Below are positions 29,541 to 40,834 of a DNA stretch of 64,000 nt, one piece after another. The stretch's first letter is position 1. Each line of letters begins with the position of its first letter. This stretch comes from Anthopleura xanthogrammica. Taxonomy: Eukaryota; Cnidaria; Anthozoa; Actiniaria; Actiniidae. The translations under genes were made by a program, and so were the position numbers. Under the pieces are notes generated by a model. That model did no database searches. It was not told the origin of the DNA and saw nothing but the letters and a program-made list of their open reading frames with translations. The stretch lies in contig OZ025208.1 in NCBI GenBank assembly GCA_964019055.1, positions 15,747,457-15,811,456 of the forward strand. The letters run 5' to 3'.

Positions 29541-31371
29541 AATAACAAAGTAGTTAATTGTATGCTATGTAACTCAAGGGACCCCATGAGAAGGGAATCC
29601 CAATATTAGAAATAAAGAAGCTGTGGATGACTCGAAATTACTTTTTGGCGTCACAAAAGAGTTAGCGTGCTTTTCACATTGCGAGAACTGATGGCTTTAG
29701 ACATCGTAATATTGTAATGTAAATATTGTTATTTTATCGTAATGGAAACTAATTAGTAAGAACTTTACCAACTGATTGGTTTTATTGTTAAAGAAAAATT
29801 GAAAGAAAGACAGATGTTTTTTCAGTGTTCATCAGTCGGTTGATGTATTGCTTGTTGGTGTTCGGTCGTTTATTTCCTTTTGGTTCAAGGGTTTTCTTCG
29901 CTAGTTAAACTTCAAGAGGAAAGATATAAACTAGCTAGTTTACGTAAAAGAGGATAGACGTGTACTTTTGTACTAGTAAAAGCTGAAGTTAGTTCAAAAG
30001 AAGAAAATTAGCGATACTATAAGGTAAGATTGGAGTGAAGCACGTCAAAAAAATACCATTTGTAAGTGAGTCTTTCCCGAACCAACCAACCATTGTCTCT
30101 ATCGTGACAAGTACAAAAATATGTTTTTTAAGATAATTTTTCAGAAGTTTTATCTTTAATGCAATGCTTCTAAGACGTAGGCTGTAGTTCCCTTTATTCT
30201 ATTAATTTTTTTAAATTCTTTTTCTTTGAGTTTCTTTGCCGATAAAGTTTGATAAGCCTGATGGTGTTCATTCAGTACTCTGCTCATGCGTCGCCTCTCA
30301 CATTCGACTACTTCGACGATGCGGCGGCCATTTTGGTAGGGGGCAAATATACAAATCTTTGTTACACTTATGGCGTCGATTTGAATTAACGTTTCACCCC
30401 TAGACAACTTGACAAGAGATGAATTAAGAAGATGAACATGAAAGAAAGACAAATAAACGAAACCCTCTATTTTATTCGACAGTTTTGTTTTCTTTTGCCC
30501 CCTGGGACGCCCCATAATGCATTGCGATTCAAGATGTGAAAATAATGACTGATACTACGTAGAAAAATGAAATGCTTGTCACTTAACCAGCATGATAGTG
30601 CCAGAGAAACCCAGGATTTGTTATTTTCTTCATCAGATCCTACGTATACCCCAGGCATCTCGTAAAAAGTTCTTTTTATTAATTCAGATTCAAGATGGCC
30701 GCAGCATCGTCGAAGTAGTCCATTGCGACCCATTTGAGTTGCTTGTAGGTTCTCTCCTATGTTTAGAGGGTTTTTCTCCGGGCTCTCTGGTTTTCCTCCC
30801 TACTTAAAAATTAACATCTAAATTTCAATTCTATCTTGGGCTTTCACGTAGTTGGATCCTGGCTCTGTTGTGATTGTCCGAAGCTGCATGTGATATATTA
30901 CAGCCCGGCAAAGCACAATAGAATTAATAGAATGAAAAATATTATTCATCATGGAAGTGTATCAATAAAGAAATGATACTTATTCGTTTGTCTCACGATT
31001 GAGGGCCATTCTTCTCAATCGTGAGACAAACGAATACGTATCATTTCTTTGCTCAATAAAATTTTACAATCTTACACCTGCAACTGAAAGTGCCCAAACT
31101 AGGCTGCGCTTTTCTTTTGTATCTTCTTTCTTCACATCCTTGGCAGGGGCGTAGCGAGTACCCAGGATCTCGGGGGGCACCTAGAATTAAAAAACCCCTC
31201 GTTACGCCACTGATCTTTGCAATTGATGATTGATGAAGGGAAGGATGGACGAACGGATAAAGCTCTTTTTAATGCATGCAGATTAAGGTTGCAACTTGCA
31301 ATATGCGATAGAAAAAAAATTGCCAGCTTAATTTCGTATACAAAATCTTTTTCTCTCTTTTGTTACGTTAG
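29541..31371 (+). repeat. Upstream block of receptor B6
   Basis: Nearly identical to 20600-22441. It includes the hairpin at about 30963-31057 and SINE-derived text near 30260-30830. Small reading frames shared with the copy are not considered genes. Confidence 0.75.
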
Positions 31372-32331
31372 ATGAATAAAACTATAACGAACCCTGAATG
31401 GCTTGAGCTTATGAACCGCAACGCAGCTACCATCGCTGTAGAAACAAGTATTTTACTCCTCATTGGACTGATTGCTATTGGAGGAAATCTTCTGGTAGTA
31501 ATCTCCATCTATCGTAATCCCAGTCTTCGTACCACCACTAACTACTTTGTACTCTCGCTTGCTGCGTCTGATGTTCTTTTCCCAGCACTAGGACTTCCTC
31601 CTGGTCTAATTTGGTCCATTAAAAGTCGTTTTACTTTTGATCAAAAACTATGTACCTTTCAATGCGTGTTGACAAATACTTTGTGCTTCGTTTCCGTCTT
31701 GATGATGGTGCTAATGGCAATCAATCGGTTTGTTCGCGTTTGTAAGCCTCAGAAATACAAGAAAGTCTTCAACAAGATCTCGTCGCTTTTGATGATCATT
31801 TCTGTGTGGGTAGTCATTTTTACACTATCGACTTTGAGCATAGCAAATGGAGACAGTTTTTCCTTCGCTCGCTTCGTTCCCTCGCAAATAAGATGTGCTA
31901 TTGTTTATGACATGCGAAAAACATTCCCTAAGATATTTGGAAATGCACTCAATGTGATTTCTTTTTTCTTGCCCGTCGGCATCATCGTCTACTGCTACTT
32001 CAAAGTCTTCAAGAAAATCCGAGAACACAAGAGAAACATCGCTCCTGCCTCCAACCCAAACAGCCTGGGCACGAGTGTACAAGAAATCAAGGTCACGTGG
32101 ATCATGTTCGCAGTTTTGATTGGATTTGGTTTGACATGGATTCCAGTTTTCGTGATTACGTTGTTTAAAGATAATTGTAGCTATAACAACTGCACTGTAC
32201 CTCGCCAGGCTAATATGATGTTAACATTTGCAGGAGTAAGCAGCTCTGCCATCAATCCTGTGATATATGGAGCAATGAACACGGCATTCAGGAGAGAGTA
32301 CACAAAGATCCTTCGCTGTAGATCTGAATGA
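31372..32331 (+). CDS. Melatonin-receptor-like class A GPCR, type B copy 2
   Basis: Intact 319-aa receptor, the duplication partner of the gene at 22442. The two differ at only about nine residues, among them L13 for F, NA for ST at 17-18, T95 and C98 in TM3, and IFTLS in TM4. From residue about 160 to the end they are identical. Notably C98 adds a cysteine near the top of TM3. All class A landmarks noted for its partner are present. AATAAA follows at 32339. Confidence 0.93.
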   Translation: MNKTITNPEWLELMNRNAATIAVETSILLLIGLIAIGGNLLVVISIYRNPSLRTTTNYFVLSLAASDVLFPALGLPPGLIWSIKSRFTFDQKLCTFQCVLTNTLCFVSVLMMVLMAINRFVRVCKPQKYKKVFNKISSLLMIISVWVVIFTLSTLSIANGDSFSFARFVPSQIRCAIVYDMRKTFPKIFGNALNVISFFLPVGIIVYCYFKVFKKIREHKRNIAPASNPNSLGTSVQEIKVTWIMFAVLIGFGLTWIPVFVITLFKDNCSYNNCTVPRQANMMLTFAGVSSSAINPVIYGAMNTAFRREYTKILRCRSE

Positions 32332-32704
32332 CACCATAAATAAAGGACAAGAAAAAAGAAAAGAAAACACAGAACCATTGGAATTTTGAATTGACTGTAT
32401 CCAAGGCCTTTAGCGGACCGTTCTTTGATTACATTATGTATTGTGTAACTAGGGAGAATGCTTGCTAAAGGCACTTGAATCTGTTAGGTATTAGTTTCGT
32501 TTTGCTCAGCATTCTTTGAAAAGACTTTTCAGAATCGGCTTCAGCACAAAAACTGAATACAGAGACTTTTTAAGATAGAGTTCATATTGAAGCTGAACTG
32601 AATAGAGAAAGTTAAGAGACTCAAAACCAAAAAGAAAGAACCCTTAGGAATTTTTTTCATCCAAATATTTCCAAATTGTAAACATGTAATCGTATTGATT
32701 ATAC

Positions 32705-32836
32705 TTATTTATTGATTTATTTGTTCGTTTATTTATTTGTTTGTTTGTTTGTTTGTTTGTTTGTTTATTTGTTTATTTGTTTATTTATTTGTTTGTTTAT
32801 TTGTTTGTTTGTTTATTTGTTTGTTTGTTTATTTAT
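32705..32836. repeat. (TTTG/TTTA)n microsatellite
   Basis: T-rich tetranucleotide repeat after the B6 gene. Shorter versions lie at about 23770-23830 and 36755-36798 after B3 and B7, so it is an inherited part of the type B downstream flank with different expansion in each copy. Confidence 0.9.
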
Positions 32837-33170
32837 ATTACTGGTGCTGACCTAACCTGTAATTCAGTTATTATAACTGCTAAAGGTTTGAATAAACACA
32901 CAATTCAACACACAACTCAATGCAATTTAACAACTGATAGTACAGGGGCATATCGAGGGGGATCCTGCAGGTGCCCGTGACCCCCCTTTCTAGCATAGAA
33001 TTAGTTGGCTACTATAGCAAAAAAGTGAATCTTCTTGATTTTGTTATCCCTCTACTCAAAATCCTAGATAGATCTCTGTAGTCTTACCCAACAATATTTG
33101 CACATTATTAAAAACCAATATAATGTGTTTGAAGAAAAAAAAATAATTATATACAAAATTAGGTTGTGGC

Positions 33171-33360
33171 CAAAATGCCCATCGGCATCAATACAATTGT
33201 CTACTGCTACTTCATAGTTTCTTGATTGCCTTTGGAGGAAATCGTTTACCAATCAACGTCATTGTCGATTGCTACGTCAAACTCTTGCGAGAACACAGGA
33301 AAAACATCGCTCCTGCTGCCAACCCAAACAGCCTGGGCACGAGTGTACAAGAAATCATTA
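33171..33360 (+). pseudogene. Receptor debris: scrambled TM5 and loop 3 fragments
   Basis: Contains two partial copies of the TM5-end motif (GTCTACTGCTACTTCA and a diverged GTCGATTGCTACGTCA), an IAFGGNR piece resembling TM1, and a loop 3 piece ending GTACAAGAAATCA. The pieces are out of receptor order and frame. The same arrangement recurs at about 37130-37215 and 38075-38245. Confidence 0.75.
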
Positions 33361-33978
33361 TATACCGCCCAAATATCGCTCCATGGTTTTTGTATGTACA
33401 GTGTACACAGAATAATATTAAGAAATTCAATATCAAAGCAGATAGTGTAACTGGTAAGGCATGCAACTCACGGGACCCCAGGAGCGAACAATGAGAAATA
33501 TCTTGACCACCACGACAAGTTTTTAATAAAATCCCAATATTAGAAATGAAGAAGCTGTGGATGACTCGAAATTACTTTTTGGGGTCACAAAAGTAAACTA
33601 TAGAAAGTTTTAGATAGTGGCTTTCACATTGCGAGAATATACATTGTTATTATATCGCAATTTTAATCAAATTAGCAAGAACTTTACCAAATTGGTTTCA
33701 TTGTTAAAACAAGATTAAAAGAAGGGCAGATGCTTTATGTTCATTTTGCTTCTATTGCTCGTTATAGTTCGGTCGTCTATAATTTCGTTTCAGTTCAAGG
33801 TTTTTCTTCGCTAGTTGAACTTCAATTGGGCCAGGAAGAACTAAACTAGCTAGTTTACGTACGTCAAAGTACATCGAGGTGTCCTTTTGTACTAGTAAAA
33901 GCTGAAGTTAGTTCAAAAGAAGAAAATTAGCGATACGATAATATAAGGTAAGATTGGAGTGAAGCAAGTAAAAAAAAA

Positions 33979-34119
33979 GAGATGATAACTAGCGGTAAGC
34001 TAGTGTGGGCTGCGTCGGTGTTTCTAATGAAACAGTATGGATAAAAAGTTAAATTTTACACCGTAAAATATAAGAGAGATCACTTACTGACGTTTCGGAC
34101 GCTAGTCCTTCGTCGGAGT
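33979..34119 (-). mobile_element. Small retroelement insertion with hammerhead-type sequence
   Basis: A block of about 140 bp that is absent from the paralogous flank at about 39003-39020, where GAAGCAAGT runs straight into an A-rich stretch and CATTTGTA. It is bordered by AGTAAAAAA words on both sides, consistent with a target duplication of about 9 bp. The minus strand begins with a hammerhead-like fold. Such motifs are known from Penelope-like element terminal repeats, so a truncated Penelope-like end is the likely source. Confidence 0.6.
34089..34118 (-). ncRNA. Degenerate hammerhead ribozyme motif, Penelope-like type
   Basis: The minus strand reads CCGACGA, then a GGAC-TAGC-GTCC hairpin (stem II), then GAAACGTC. 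The canonical core is CUGANGA - stem II - GAAA - very short stem III - cleavage after UH, and Penelope-like retroelements carry this minimal form ending GAAACGUC. All core positions match except the U of CUGANGA, here C, which should weaken or abolish cleavage. Confidence 0.68.
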
Positions 34120-34832
34120 AAAAAAGTAAAAAAGTAAAAAAAAAACCATTTGTAAGTCTTTCCCGAACCAACCATTGTTTCTATCGTTACAAAAAGGTGT
34201 TTCTGAAAATACCTTTTCAGAATTTTTTTCTTTAATGCAATGCTTCTAAGACGTAGGCTGTAGTTCCTTTTATTCTATTAATTTTTTAAATTCTTTTTCT
34301 TGGAGTTTTTTTGCCGATAAAGTTTGATAAGCCTGATGGTGTACATTCAGTACTCTGCTCATGCGTCGCCTCTCACCAATTGCGACCCAGTTGAGTTGCT
34401 TGTAGTTTCTCTCCTGTGTTTAGAGGGTTTTTCTGCGGGTTCTGTGGTTTTCCTTCCTCCATAAAAGTTAACTCATCTAAATTTCAATTCGATCTTGGAC
34501 TTTCACCTAGTTGGATCCTGGCTCTGTTGTGATTGTCCGACGCTGTGATATAATCTTGGGGGGGAACACGTGCCCACCTCCTCCCTACGCCAGTCGCATT
34601 GCCATCATACATCAAACAAAAAAAGGCTCGATCCGAAAATTTTAGAGGAGTACTTGCTCCCCTTGCTACGCCACTGATCCTTGAAAATTTTGATGATGGA
34701 TGAAGGGATGGATGGACGGACGGACGGATAAAGCTCTTTTTTAATGCATGCAGATTGAGGTTGCAACGTTCAAAATGCGGCGATATATAGAAACAAAACG
34801 AAAATCTATTCTTTTCTTTTGATACCTTGTAG

Positions 34833-35792
34833 ATGAATAAGACGATAACGAACCCAGAATGGCTTGAGTTCATGAACCGCAGTACAGCTACCATCGCTGT
34901 AGAGACAAGTATTTTACTCCTTTTTGGACTGATTGACATTGGAGGAAATCTCCTGGTAGTAATCTCCATCTATCGTAATCCCAGTCTTCGTACCACCACT
35001 AACTACTTTGTACTCTCGCTTGCTGCGTCTGATGTTCTTTTACCAGCACTAGGACTACCTCCTTGTCTAATTTGGTCCATTAAAAGTCGTTTTACTTTTG
35101 AGCAAAAACTATGTACCTTTCAAGCCGTGTTGACAAGTGCTTTGTGCTTCGTTTCCGTCTTGATGATGGTGCTAATGGCAATCAATCGGTTTGTTCGCGT
35201 TTGTAAGCCTCAGAAATACAAGAAAGTCTTCAACAAGATCTCGTCGCTTTTGATGATCATTTCTGTGTGGGTAGTCATTTTTACACTAGCGACTTTGAGC
35301 ATAGCAAATGGAGACAGTTTTTCCTTCGCTCGCTTCGTTCCCTCGCAAATAAGATGTGCTATTGTTTATGACATGCGAAAAACATTCCCTAAGATATTTG
35401 GAAATGCACTCAATGTGATTTCTTTTTTCTTGCCCGTCGGCATCATCGTCTACTGCTACTTCAAAGTCTTCAAGAAAATCCGAGAACACAAGAAAAACAT
35501 CGCTCCTGCCTCCAACCCAAACAGCCTGGGCACGAGTGTACAAGAAATCAAGGTCACGTGGATCATGTTCGCAGTTTTGATTGGATTTGGTTTGACATGG
35601 ATTCCAGTTTTCGTGATTACGTTGTTTAAAGATAATTGTAGCTATAACAACTGCACTGTACCTCGCCAGGCTAATATGTTGATAACATTCGCAGTAGGGA
35701 GTGGTTGTGCCATCAATCCTGTGATATATGGAGCAATGAACACTGCATTCAGGAGAGAGTACATGAAGATCCTTCGCTGTAGATCTGAATGA
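34833..35792 (+). CDS. Melatonin-receptor-like class A GPCR, type B copy 3
   Basis: Intact 319-aa receptor. It differs from the other type B genes at LFGLIDIGGN in TM1 (an Asp in the membrane segment), LLPALGLPPCLIW in TM2/loop 1 (an extra Cys shared with the gene at 39881), HKKN for HKRN in loop 3, and MLITFAVGSGCA in TM7. NRF, C175, TWIP and NPVIY are unchanged. The leader lacks the TTGCCAGCTT motif present before its neighbours, and its acceptor reads ACCTTGTAG before the ATG. No poly(A) signal lies close to the stop, unlike the 22442 gene. Confidence 0.92.
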   Translation: MNKTITNPEWLEFMNRSTATIAVETSILLLFGLIDIGGNLLVVISIYRNPSLRTTTNYFVLSLAASDVLLPALGLPPCLIWSIKSRFTFEQKLCTFQAVLTSALCFVSVLMMVLMAINRFVRVCKPQKYKKVFNKISSLLMIISVWVVIFTLATLSIANGDSFSFARFVPSQIRCAIVYDMRKTFPKIFGNALNVISFFLPVGIIVYCYFKVFKKIREHKKNIAPASNPNSLGTSVQEIKVTWIMFAVLIGFGLTWIPVFVITLFKDNCSYNNCTVPRQANMLITFAVGSGCAINPVIYGAMNTAFRREYMKILRCRSE

Positions 35793-36365
35793 AATCATAA
35801 ATGGAGGCAAAAACAAAAAAACAAAAACAGAAACATGTCATCTATCGGGAATTTTGATTGGACTGTATCCAAGGCTTTCAGAGGAACTTTTTTTGCATAT
35901 AGGTATATAGGATTTGATTACATTATGTTTTATGTACATGTAGTTAGGGAGAATGCATGCGCTTGCTAACGACACTCTAATCAATAGAGGTATATACGTG
36001 TAGTATGAATTGTTCAACATGCTTTTGAAAAGACGTTCAAGAATGGACTTCAGCATAAAAATTGAATACAGAGACTTTTTAGGATAGCGTTCAGCCAAAA
36101 CCTGGACAGAGTAGAGGGAGTTTTAGATGGAGAATAGACTCAAAACCATAAAAAACCTTTGAAAATAGAGTTCATCTCAAAACTGAATCGCGAATACGAT
36201 ATGTAACTCGTCAAAAGGTGTTTGCAATGACTGAAAAAATAAAATCCCCAGCAACCACAAAAATAACAACGGCAGCAACACTGAACGACGAAAACATATT
36301 TACAGCAATAACAGGAACAACAGTAGAGGCAACAGCAATAACAACAACAACAACAACAACAATAT

Positions 36366-36590
36366 GGGTGGCATGGGTGGCGTAGTAGTTTACCGCTCGA
36401 CTCTCACCGCTGTGGTCCGGGTTCGAGCCACGGCTTGGGCTGGATCATATGTGAGTTGAGTTTGTTTGATGTGTTGTTCTCTCCCTTGCCACGAGGGTTT
36501 TCTCCAGGTTCTCTGGTTTTCCTCCCTCCGTAAAAATCACCATGTGAGTTGAGTGTTGTATGTTGTAAATATAGAATGTAGTGGTAGTGT
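36366..36590 (+). mobile_element. tRNA-derived SINE
   Basis: Starts with a tRNA-like head: an A-box-like GTGGCGTAGTAGTTTACCGC and a B-box GGGTTCGAGCC at 36419-36429. The family body follows (TTGTTCTCTCCCTTGCC, GAGGGTTTTCTCCAGGTTCT, GGTTTTCCTCCCTCC). It is the most complete head seen in the window; the other copies lack much of the A-box end. Confidence 0.75.
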
Positions 36591-37129
36591 GTGTGAATAC
36601 AGAGACTTTTTAAGATAGAGTTCAGATCAAAGCTGAACTGAATAAAGAAAGTTAAGAGACTCAAAACCAAAGAGAAAGAACCCTTAGGAATTTTTTTCAT
36701 CCGAATATTTCCAAATTGTACAGCATGTAATCCTATTGATTATACTTATTTATTGATTTATTTGTTTGTTTGTTTGTTTGTTTGTTTATTTATATTACTG
36801 GTGCTGACCTAACCTGTAATTCAGTTATTATAACTGCTAAAGGTTTGAATAAACACACAATTCAACACACAACTCAATGCAATTCAACAACTGATAGTGC
36901 AGGGGCATATCTAGGGGGATCCTGCAGGTGCCCGTGACCCCCCTTTCTAGCATAGAATTAGTTGGCTACTATATATAGCAAAAAAGTGAATCTTCTTGAT
37001 TTTGTTATCCCTCTACTCAAAATTCTAGATAGATCTCTGTAGTCTTACCCAACAATATTTGCACATTATTAAAAACCAATATAATGTGATTGAAGAAAAA
37101 AAAATAATTATATACAAAATTAGGCTGTG

Positions 37130-38245
37130 GCCAAAATGACCATCGGCATCAATACAATTGTCTACTGCTACTTCAAAGTTTCTTGATTGCCTTTGGAGGA
37201 AATCGTTTACAAATCAACGTCATTGTCTACTGCTTAGTTACAATGTAAACTCTTTAAAGGGGCACTTTAATGAAATTAAAACGCCCCATCTTTAATTTGA
37301 TATTCCGAATAATTCAAGTATTTGAGGACAATATGATTCAGTTATGATTATGAAAACCAGATTGGCGAAAATTTTAGCCTGGGAGCCACTTGCAGTTGAG
37401 AAATTTTGGTTTAAAAACTAAAAGAACAATAGGGTTGAGTAAATGACGTCATTTACTCACAATTTAGATGCTGAAAAAAAATTGATAATTTTTATCCGCC
37501 ACTTTTGACTGTGAAGAAAATATGTTGCTTGGCTACTATTTGGGCCATATGAATAAGTTTTTCAAGTTTCAAGCCATTTCCAATTTTCATCGATTTTCAT
37601 CCAAGGCCCCTTTTCAAGAAAATCCGAGAACACAAGAGAAACATCGCTCCTGCCGCCAACCCAAACAGCCTGGGCACGAGTGTACAAGAAATCACCGAGC
37701 AAATATCGCTTCAATGTTTTTGTATGTACAGAATACTCGATATAATATTAAGAAATTCGATAACAAAGTAGTTAGTATATCTGGTATATCATGCAACTCA
37801 CGGGACCCCAGCAGTGAACTAAAATTATCTTGACCATGGGAAGTTTTTAATAAAATCCCGATATTAGAAATGAAGAAGCTGTGGATGACTCGAAATTACT
37901 TTTTGGGGTCACAAAAGTAAACTATAGAAAGTTCTTTACCAAATTGGTTTCATTGTTAAATCAAGATTAAAAGAAAAGCACGGGTGGTGCGTGCTGCTCA
38001 TGCGTCGTCTCTCACCAATGCGACCAGGGTTCGGTGGGTCGTATGGGAGTAGAATTGCTTGTTGGTTCTCAAATGTCTACTGCTAATTCAAAGTTTTGTT
38101 GATTGCCATTGGAGGAAATCGTACACCAATCAACGTCATTTTGTATTTCTACGTCAAACCCTTCAACAAAATCCGAGAACACAGTAGAAACATCGCTCCT
38201 GCCTCCAACACAAACAGGCTGGGCACGAGTGTACAAGAAATAAAT
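37130..38245 (+). pseudogene. Receptor debris, two further sets of TM5/loop 3 fragments
   Basis: Fragments resembling 33171-33360 occur at 37130-37215, 37612-37700 and 38075-38245. Two of them end at the same point in loop 3 (GTACAAGAAATCA or AAATAAA). About 400 bp of unrelated sequence splits the first set. None forms a continuous receptor frame. Confidence 0.7.
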
Positions 38246-39550
38246 ACAGGCCCGTTACCAGGCCTTTTTGCGGGGGAGGGGGTGGGGGTGCAAGCTTGAG
38301 GTGAAAACGGACCACAGTTAATGCAATATTTGACTTGGCTTAACCAAAAAGTGGACTTGTGGGGGGAGGGGGTGCGGACGCACCCCTAGGTATGGACCTT
38401 AAATGTGTACTGCCCAAATATCGCTCTAATGTTTTTGTATGTACAGAATACTCGATATAATATTAAGAAATTCAATAACAAAGAAGTTAGTGTGTCTGGT
38501 ATATCATGCAACTCACGGGACCCCAGGAGCGAACAAAAAGAAATATCTTGACCACGAGAAGCTTTTAATAAAATCCCAATATTAGGAATGACGAAGCTGT
38601 GGATGACTCAAAATTACTTTTTGGGGTCACAAAAGTAAACTATAGAAAGTTCTAGATAGTGGCTTTCACATTGCGAGAATATACATTGTTATTATATCGT
38701 ATTTTGAATCAAACTAGCAAGAGCTTTACGAAATTGGTTTCATTGTTAAAACAAGATTAAAAGAAGGACAGATGCTTTATGTTCATTTTGCTTCTATTGC
38801 TCGTTATAGTTCGGTCGTCTATAATTTCGTTTCAGTTCAAGGTTTTTCTTCGCTAGTTGAACTTCAATTGGGCCAGGAAGAACTAAACTAGCTAGTTTAC
38901 GTACGTCAAAGTACATCGAGGTGTCCTTTTGTACTAGTAAAAGCTGAAGTTAGTTCAAAAGAAGAAAATTAGCGATACGATAAGGTAAGATTGGAGTGAA
39001 GCAAGTCAAAAAAAACAAACCATTTGTATGTATTTCCCGAACCAACCAACCATTGTTTCTATCGTTACAAAAAGGTGTTTCTGAAAATACTTTTTCAGAA
39101 TTTTTTTCTTTAATGCAATGCTTCTAAGACGTAGGCTGTAGTTCCTTTTATTCTATTAATTTTTTAAATTCTTTAAAAGTTTGATAAGCCTGATGGTGTA
39201 CACTCAGTACTCAGTGCTCATGCGTCGATCGCCTCTCACCAATTGCGACCCAGTTGAGTTGCTTGTAGTTTCTCTCCTGTGTTTAGAGGTTTTTCTGCGG
39301 GTTCTGTGGTTTTCCTCCCTCCATAAAAGTTAACTCATCTAAATTTCAATTCGATCTTGGGCTTTCACCTAGTTGGATCCTGGCTCTGTTGTGATTGTCC
39401 GACGCTGTGATATAACAGCCACTCCCCAATAGAGTTTTTAACTATAATCTTACACCTGCAACTGAAAGTGCCCAAACTAGGCTGCGCTTTTCTTTTGTCG
39501 CCTCTTTCTTCACATCCTTGGCAAGGGCGTAGCGGGGATCCAGGAACTGC

Positions 39551-39574
39551 GGGGGGGGGGGGGGGGGGGGGGGG
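39551..39574. repeat. Homopolymer G run, 24 bp
   Basis: A run of 24 Gs following GGAACTGC. Shorter G runs occur at about 24006-24017, 48913-48930 and 58514-58532. The exact length should be treated as uncertain in any assembly. Confidence 0.9.
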
Positions 39575-39880
39575 AGAATAAAAACGTAAAATTTGGGGGG
39601 GACACGTGCCCGCCTCCTCCCTACGCCAGTCGCATTGCCATCATACATCAAACAAAAAAATGGCTCGATCCGCAAATTTTAGAGGGGTACTTGCTCCCCT
39701 TGCTGCGCCACTGATCCTTGCAAAATTTTGATGAATGATGAAGGGATGGATGGACGGACGGACAAAGCTCTTTTTAATGCATGCAGATTGAGGTTGCAAC
39801 GTTCAAAATGCGGCGATATATAGAAACAAAATTGCCAGCTTTCATATACGAAAATCTATTCTTCTCTTTTGATACCTTAG

Positions 39881-40834
39881 ATGAATAAGACGATAACGAA
39901 CCCTGAATGGCTTGAGTTCATGAACCGCAGTACAGCTACCATCGCTGTAGAGACAAGTATTTTACTCCTTATTATACTGATTGCTATTGGAGGAAATCTT
40001 CTGGTAGTAATCTCCATCTACCGTAATCCCAGTCTTCGTACCACCACTAACTACTTTGTACTCTCGCTTGCTGCGTCTGATGTTCTTTTACCAGCACTAG
40101 GACTACCTCCTTGTCTAATTTGGTCCATTAAAAGTCGTTTTACTTTTGATCAAAAACTATGTACCTTTCAAGGCGTGTTGACAAATGCTTTGTCCTTCGT
40201 TTCCGTCTTGATGATGGTGCTAATGGCAATCAATCGGTTTGTTCGCGTTTGTAAGCCTCAGAAATACAAGAAAGTCTTCAACAAGATCACATCACTTTTG
40301 ATGATCACTTCTGTGTGGGTAGTCATTTTTACACTAGTGACTTTGAGCATAGCAAATGGAGACAGTTTTGCCCTCGCTCGCTTCGTTCCCTCGCAAATAA
40401 GATGTGCTATTGATTATAACATGCAAAACACATTCGCTAAGATAGTTGGAAATGCACTCAATGTGATTTTTGTTTTCTTGCCCGTCGGCATCATCGTCTA
40501 CTGCTACTTCAAAGTCTTCAAGAAAATCCGAGAACACAAGAGAAACATCGCTCCTGCCTCCAACCCAAACAGCCTGGGCACGAGTGTACAAGAAATCAAG
40601 GTCACGTGGATCATGTTCGCAGTTTTGATTGGATTTGGTTTGACATGGATTCCAGTTTTCATCATGGAACTAGCTAGGGAGATGTGTTTGACATTCAACT
40701 GTCTCGTACCTCGCCAGGCCAATATTCTGGTACCATTCGCAGTAGCGAGCAGCTGTGCCATCAATCCTGTGATATATGGAGCAATGAACACTGCATTCAG
40801 GAGAGAGTACACAAAGATCCTTCGCTGTAGATGA
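39881..40834 (+). CDS. Melatonin-receptor-like class A GPCR, type B copy 4
   Basis: Intact 317-aa receptor, the most diverged type B gene. The outer loop before TM7 is different (ELAREMCLTFNCLVPRQ), and TM5 reads IFVFLPVG. The tail ends RCR, two residues short of its paralogues (RCRSE). A 153-bp tandem repeat begins at the stop codon: the AGA codon is now followed by TGA from the repeat junction instead of TCT-GAA-TGA. NRF, TWIP and NPVIY are conserved. The leader ends TTTTGATACCTTAG before the ATG. Confidence 0.92.
   Translation: MNKTITNPEWLEFMNRSTATIAVETSILLLIILIAIGGNLLVVISIYRNPSLRTTTNYFVLSLAASDVLLPALGLPPCLIWSIKSRFTFDQKLCTFQGVLTNALSFVSVLMMVLMAINRFVRVCKPQKYKKVFNKITSLLMITSVWVVIFTLVTLSIANGDSFALARFVPSQIRCAIDYNMQNTFAKIVGNALNVIFVFLPVGIIVYCYFKVFKKIREHKRNIAPASNPNSLGTSVQEIKVTWIMFAVLIGFGLTWIPVFIMELAREMCLTFNCLVPRQANILVPFAVASSCAINPVIYGAMNTAFRREYTKILRCR

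Noticed and set aside
35286..35816. Long minus-strand frame opposite a receptor gene
   Set aside because: It is antisense to an intact, conserved receptor and has no recognisable domain; similar shadows lie opposite all receptor copies.
36366..36440. A functional tRNA gene
   Set aside because: The A-box and B-box are recognisable but no cloverleaf closes, and the sequence continues into the SINE body.
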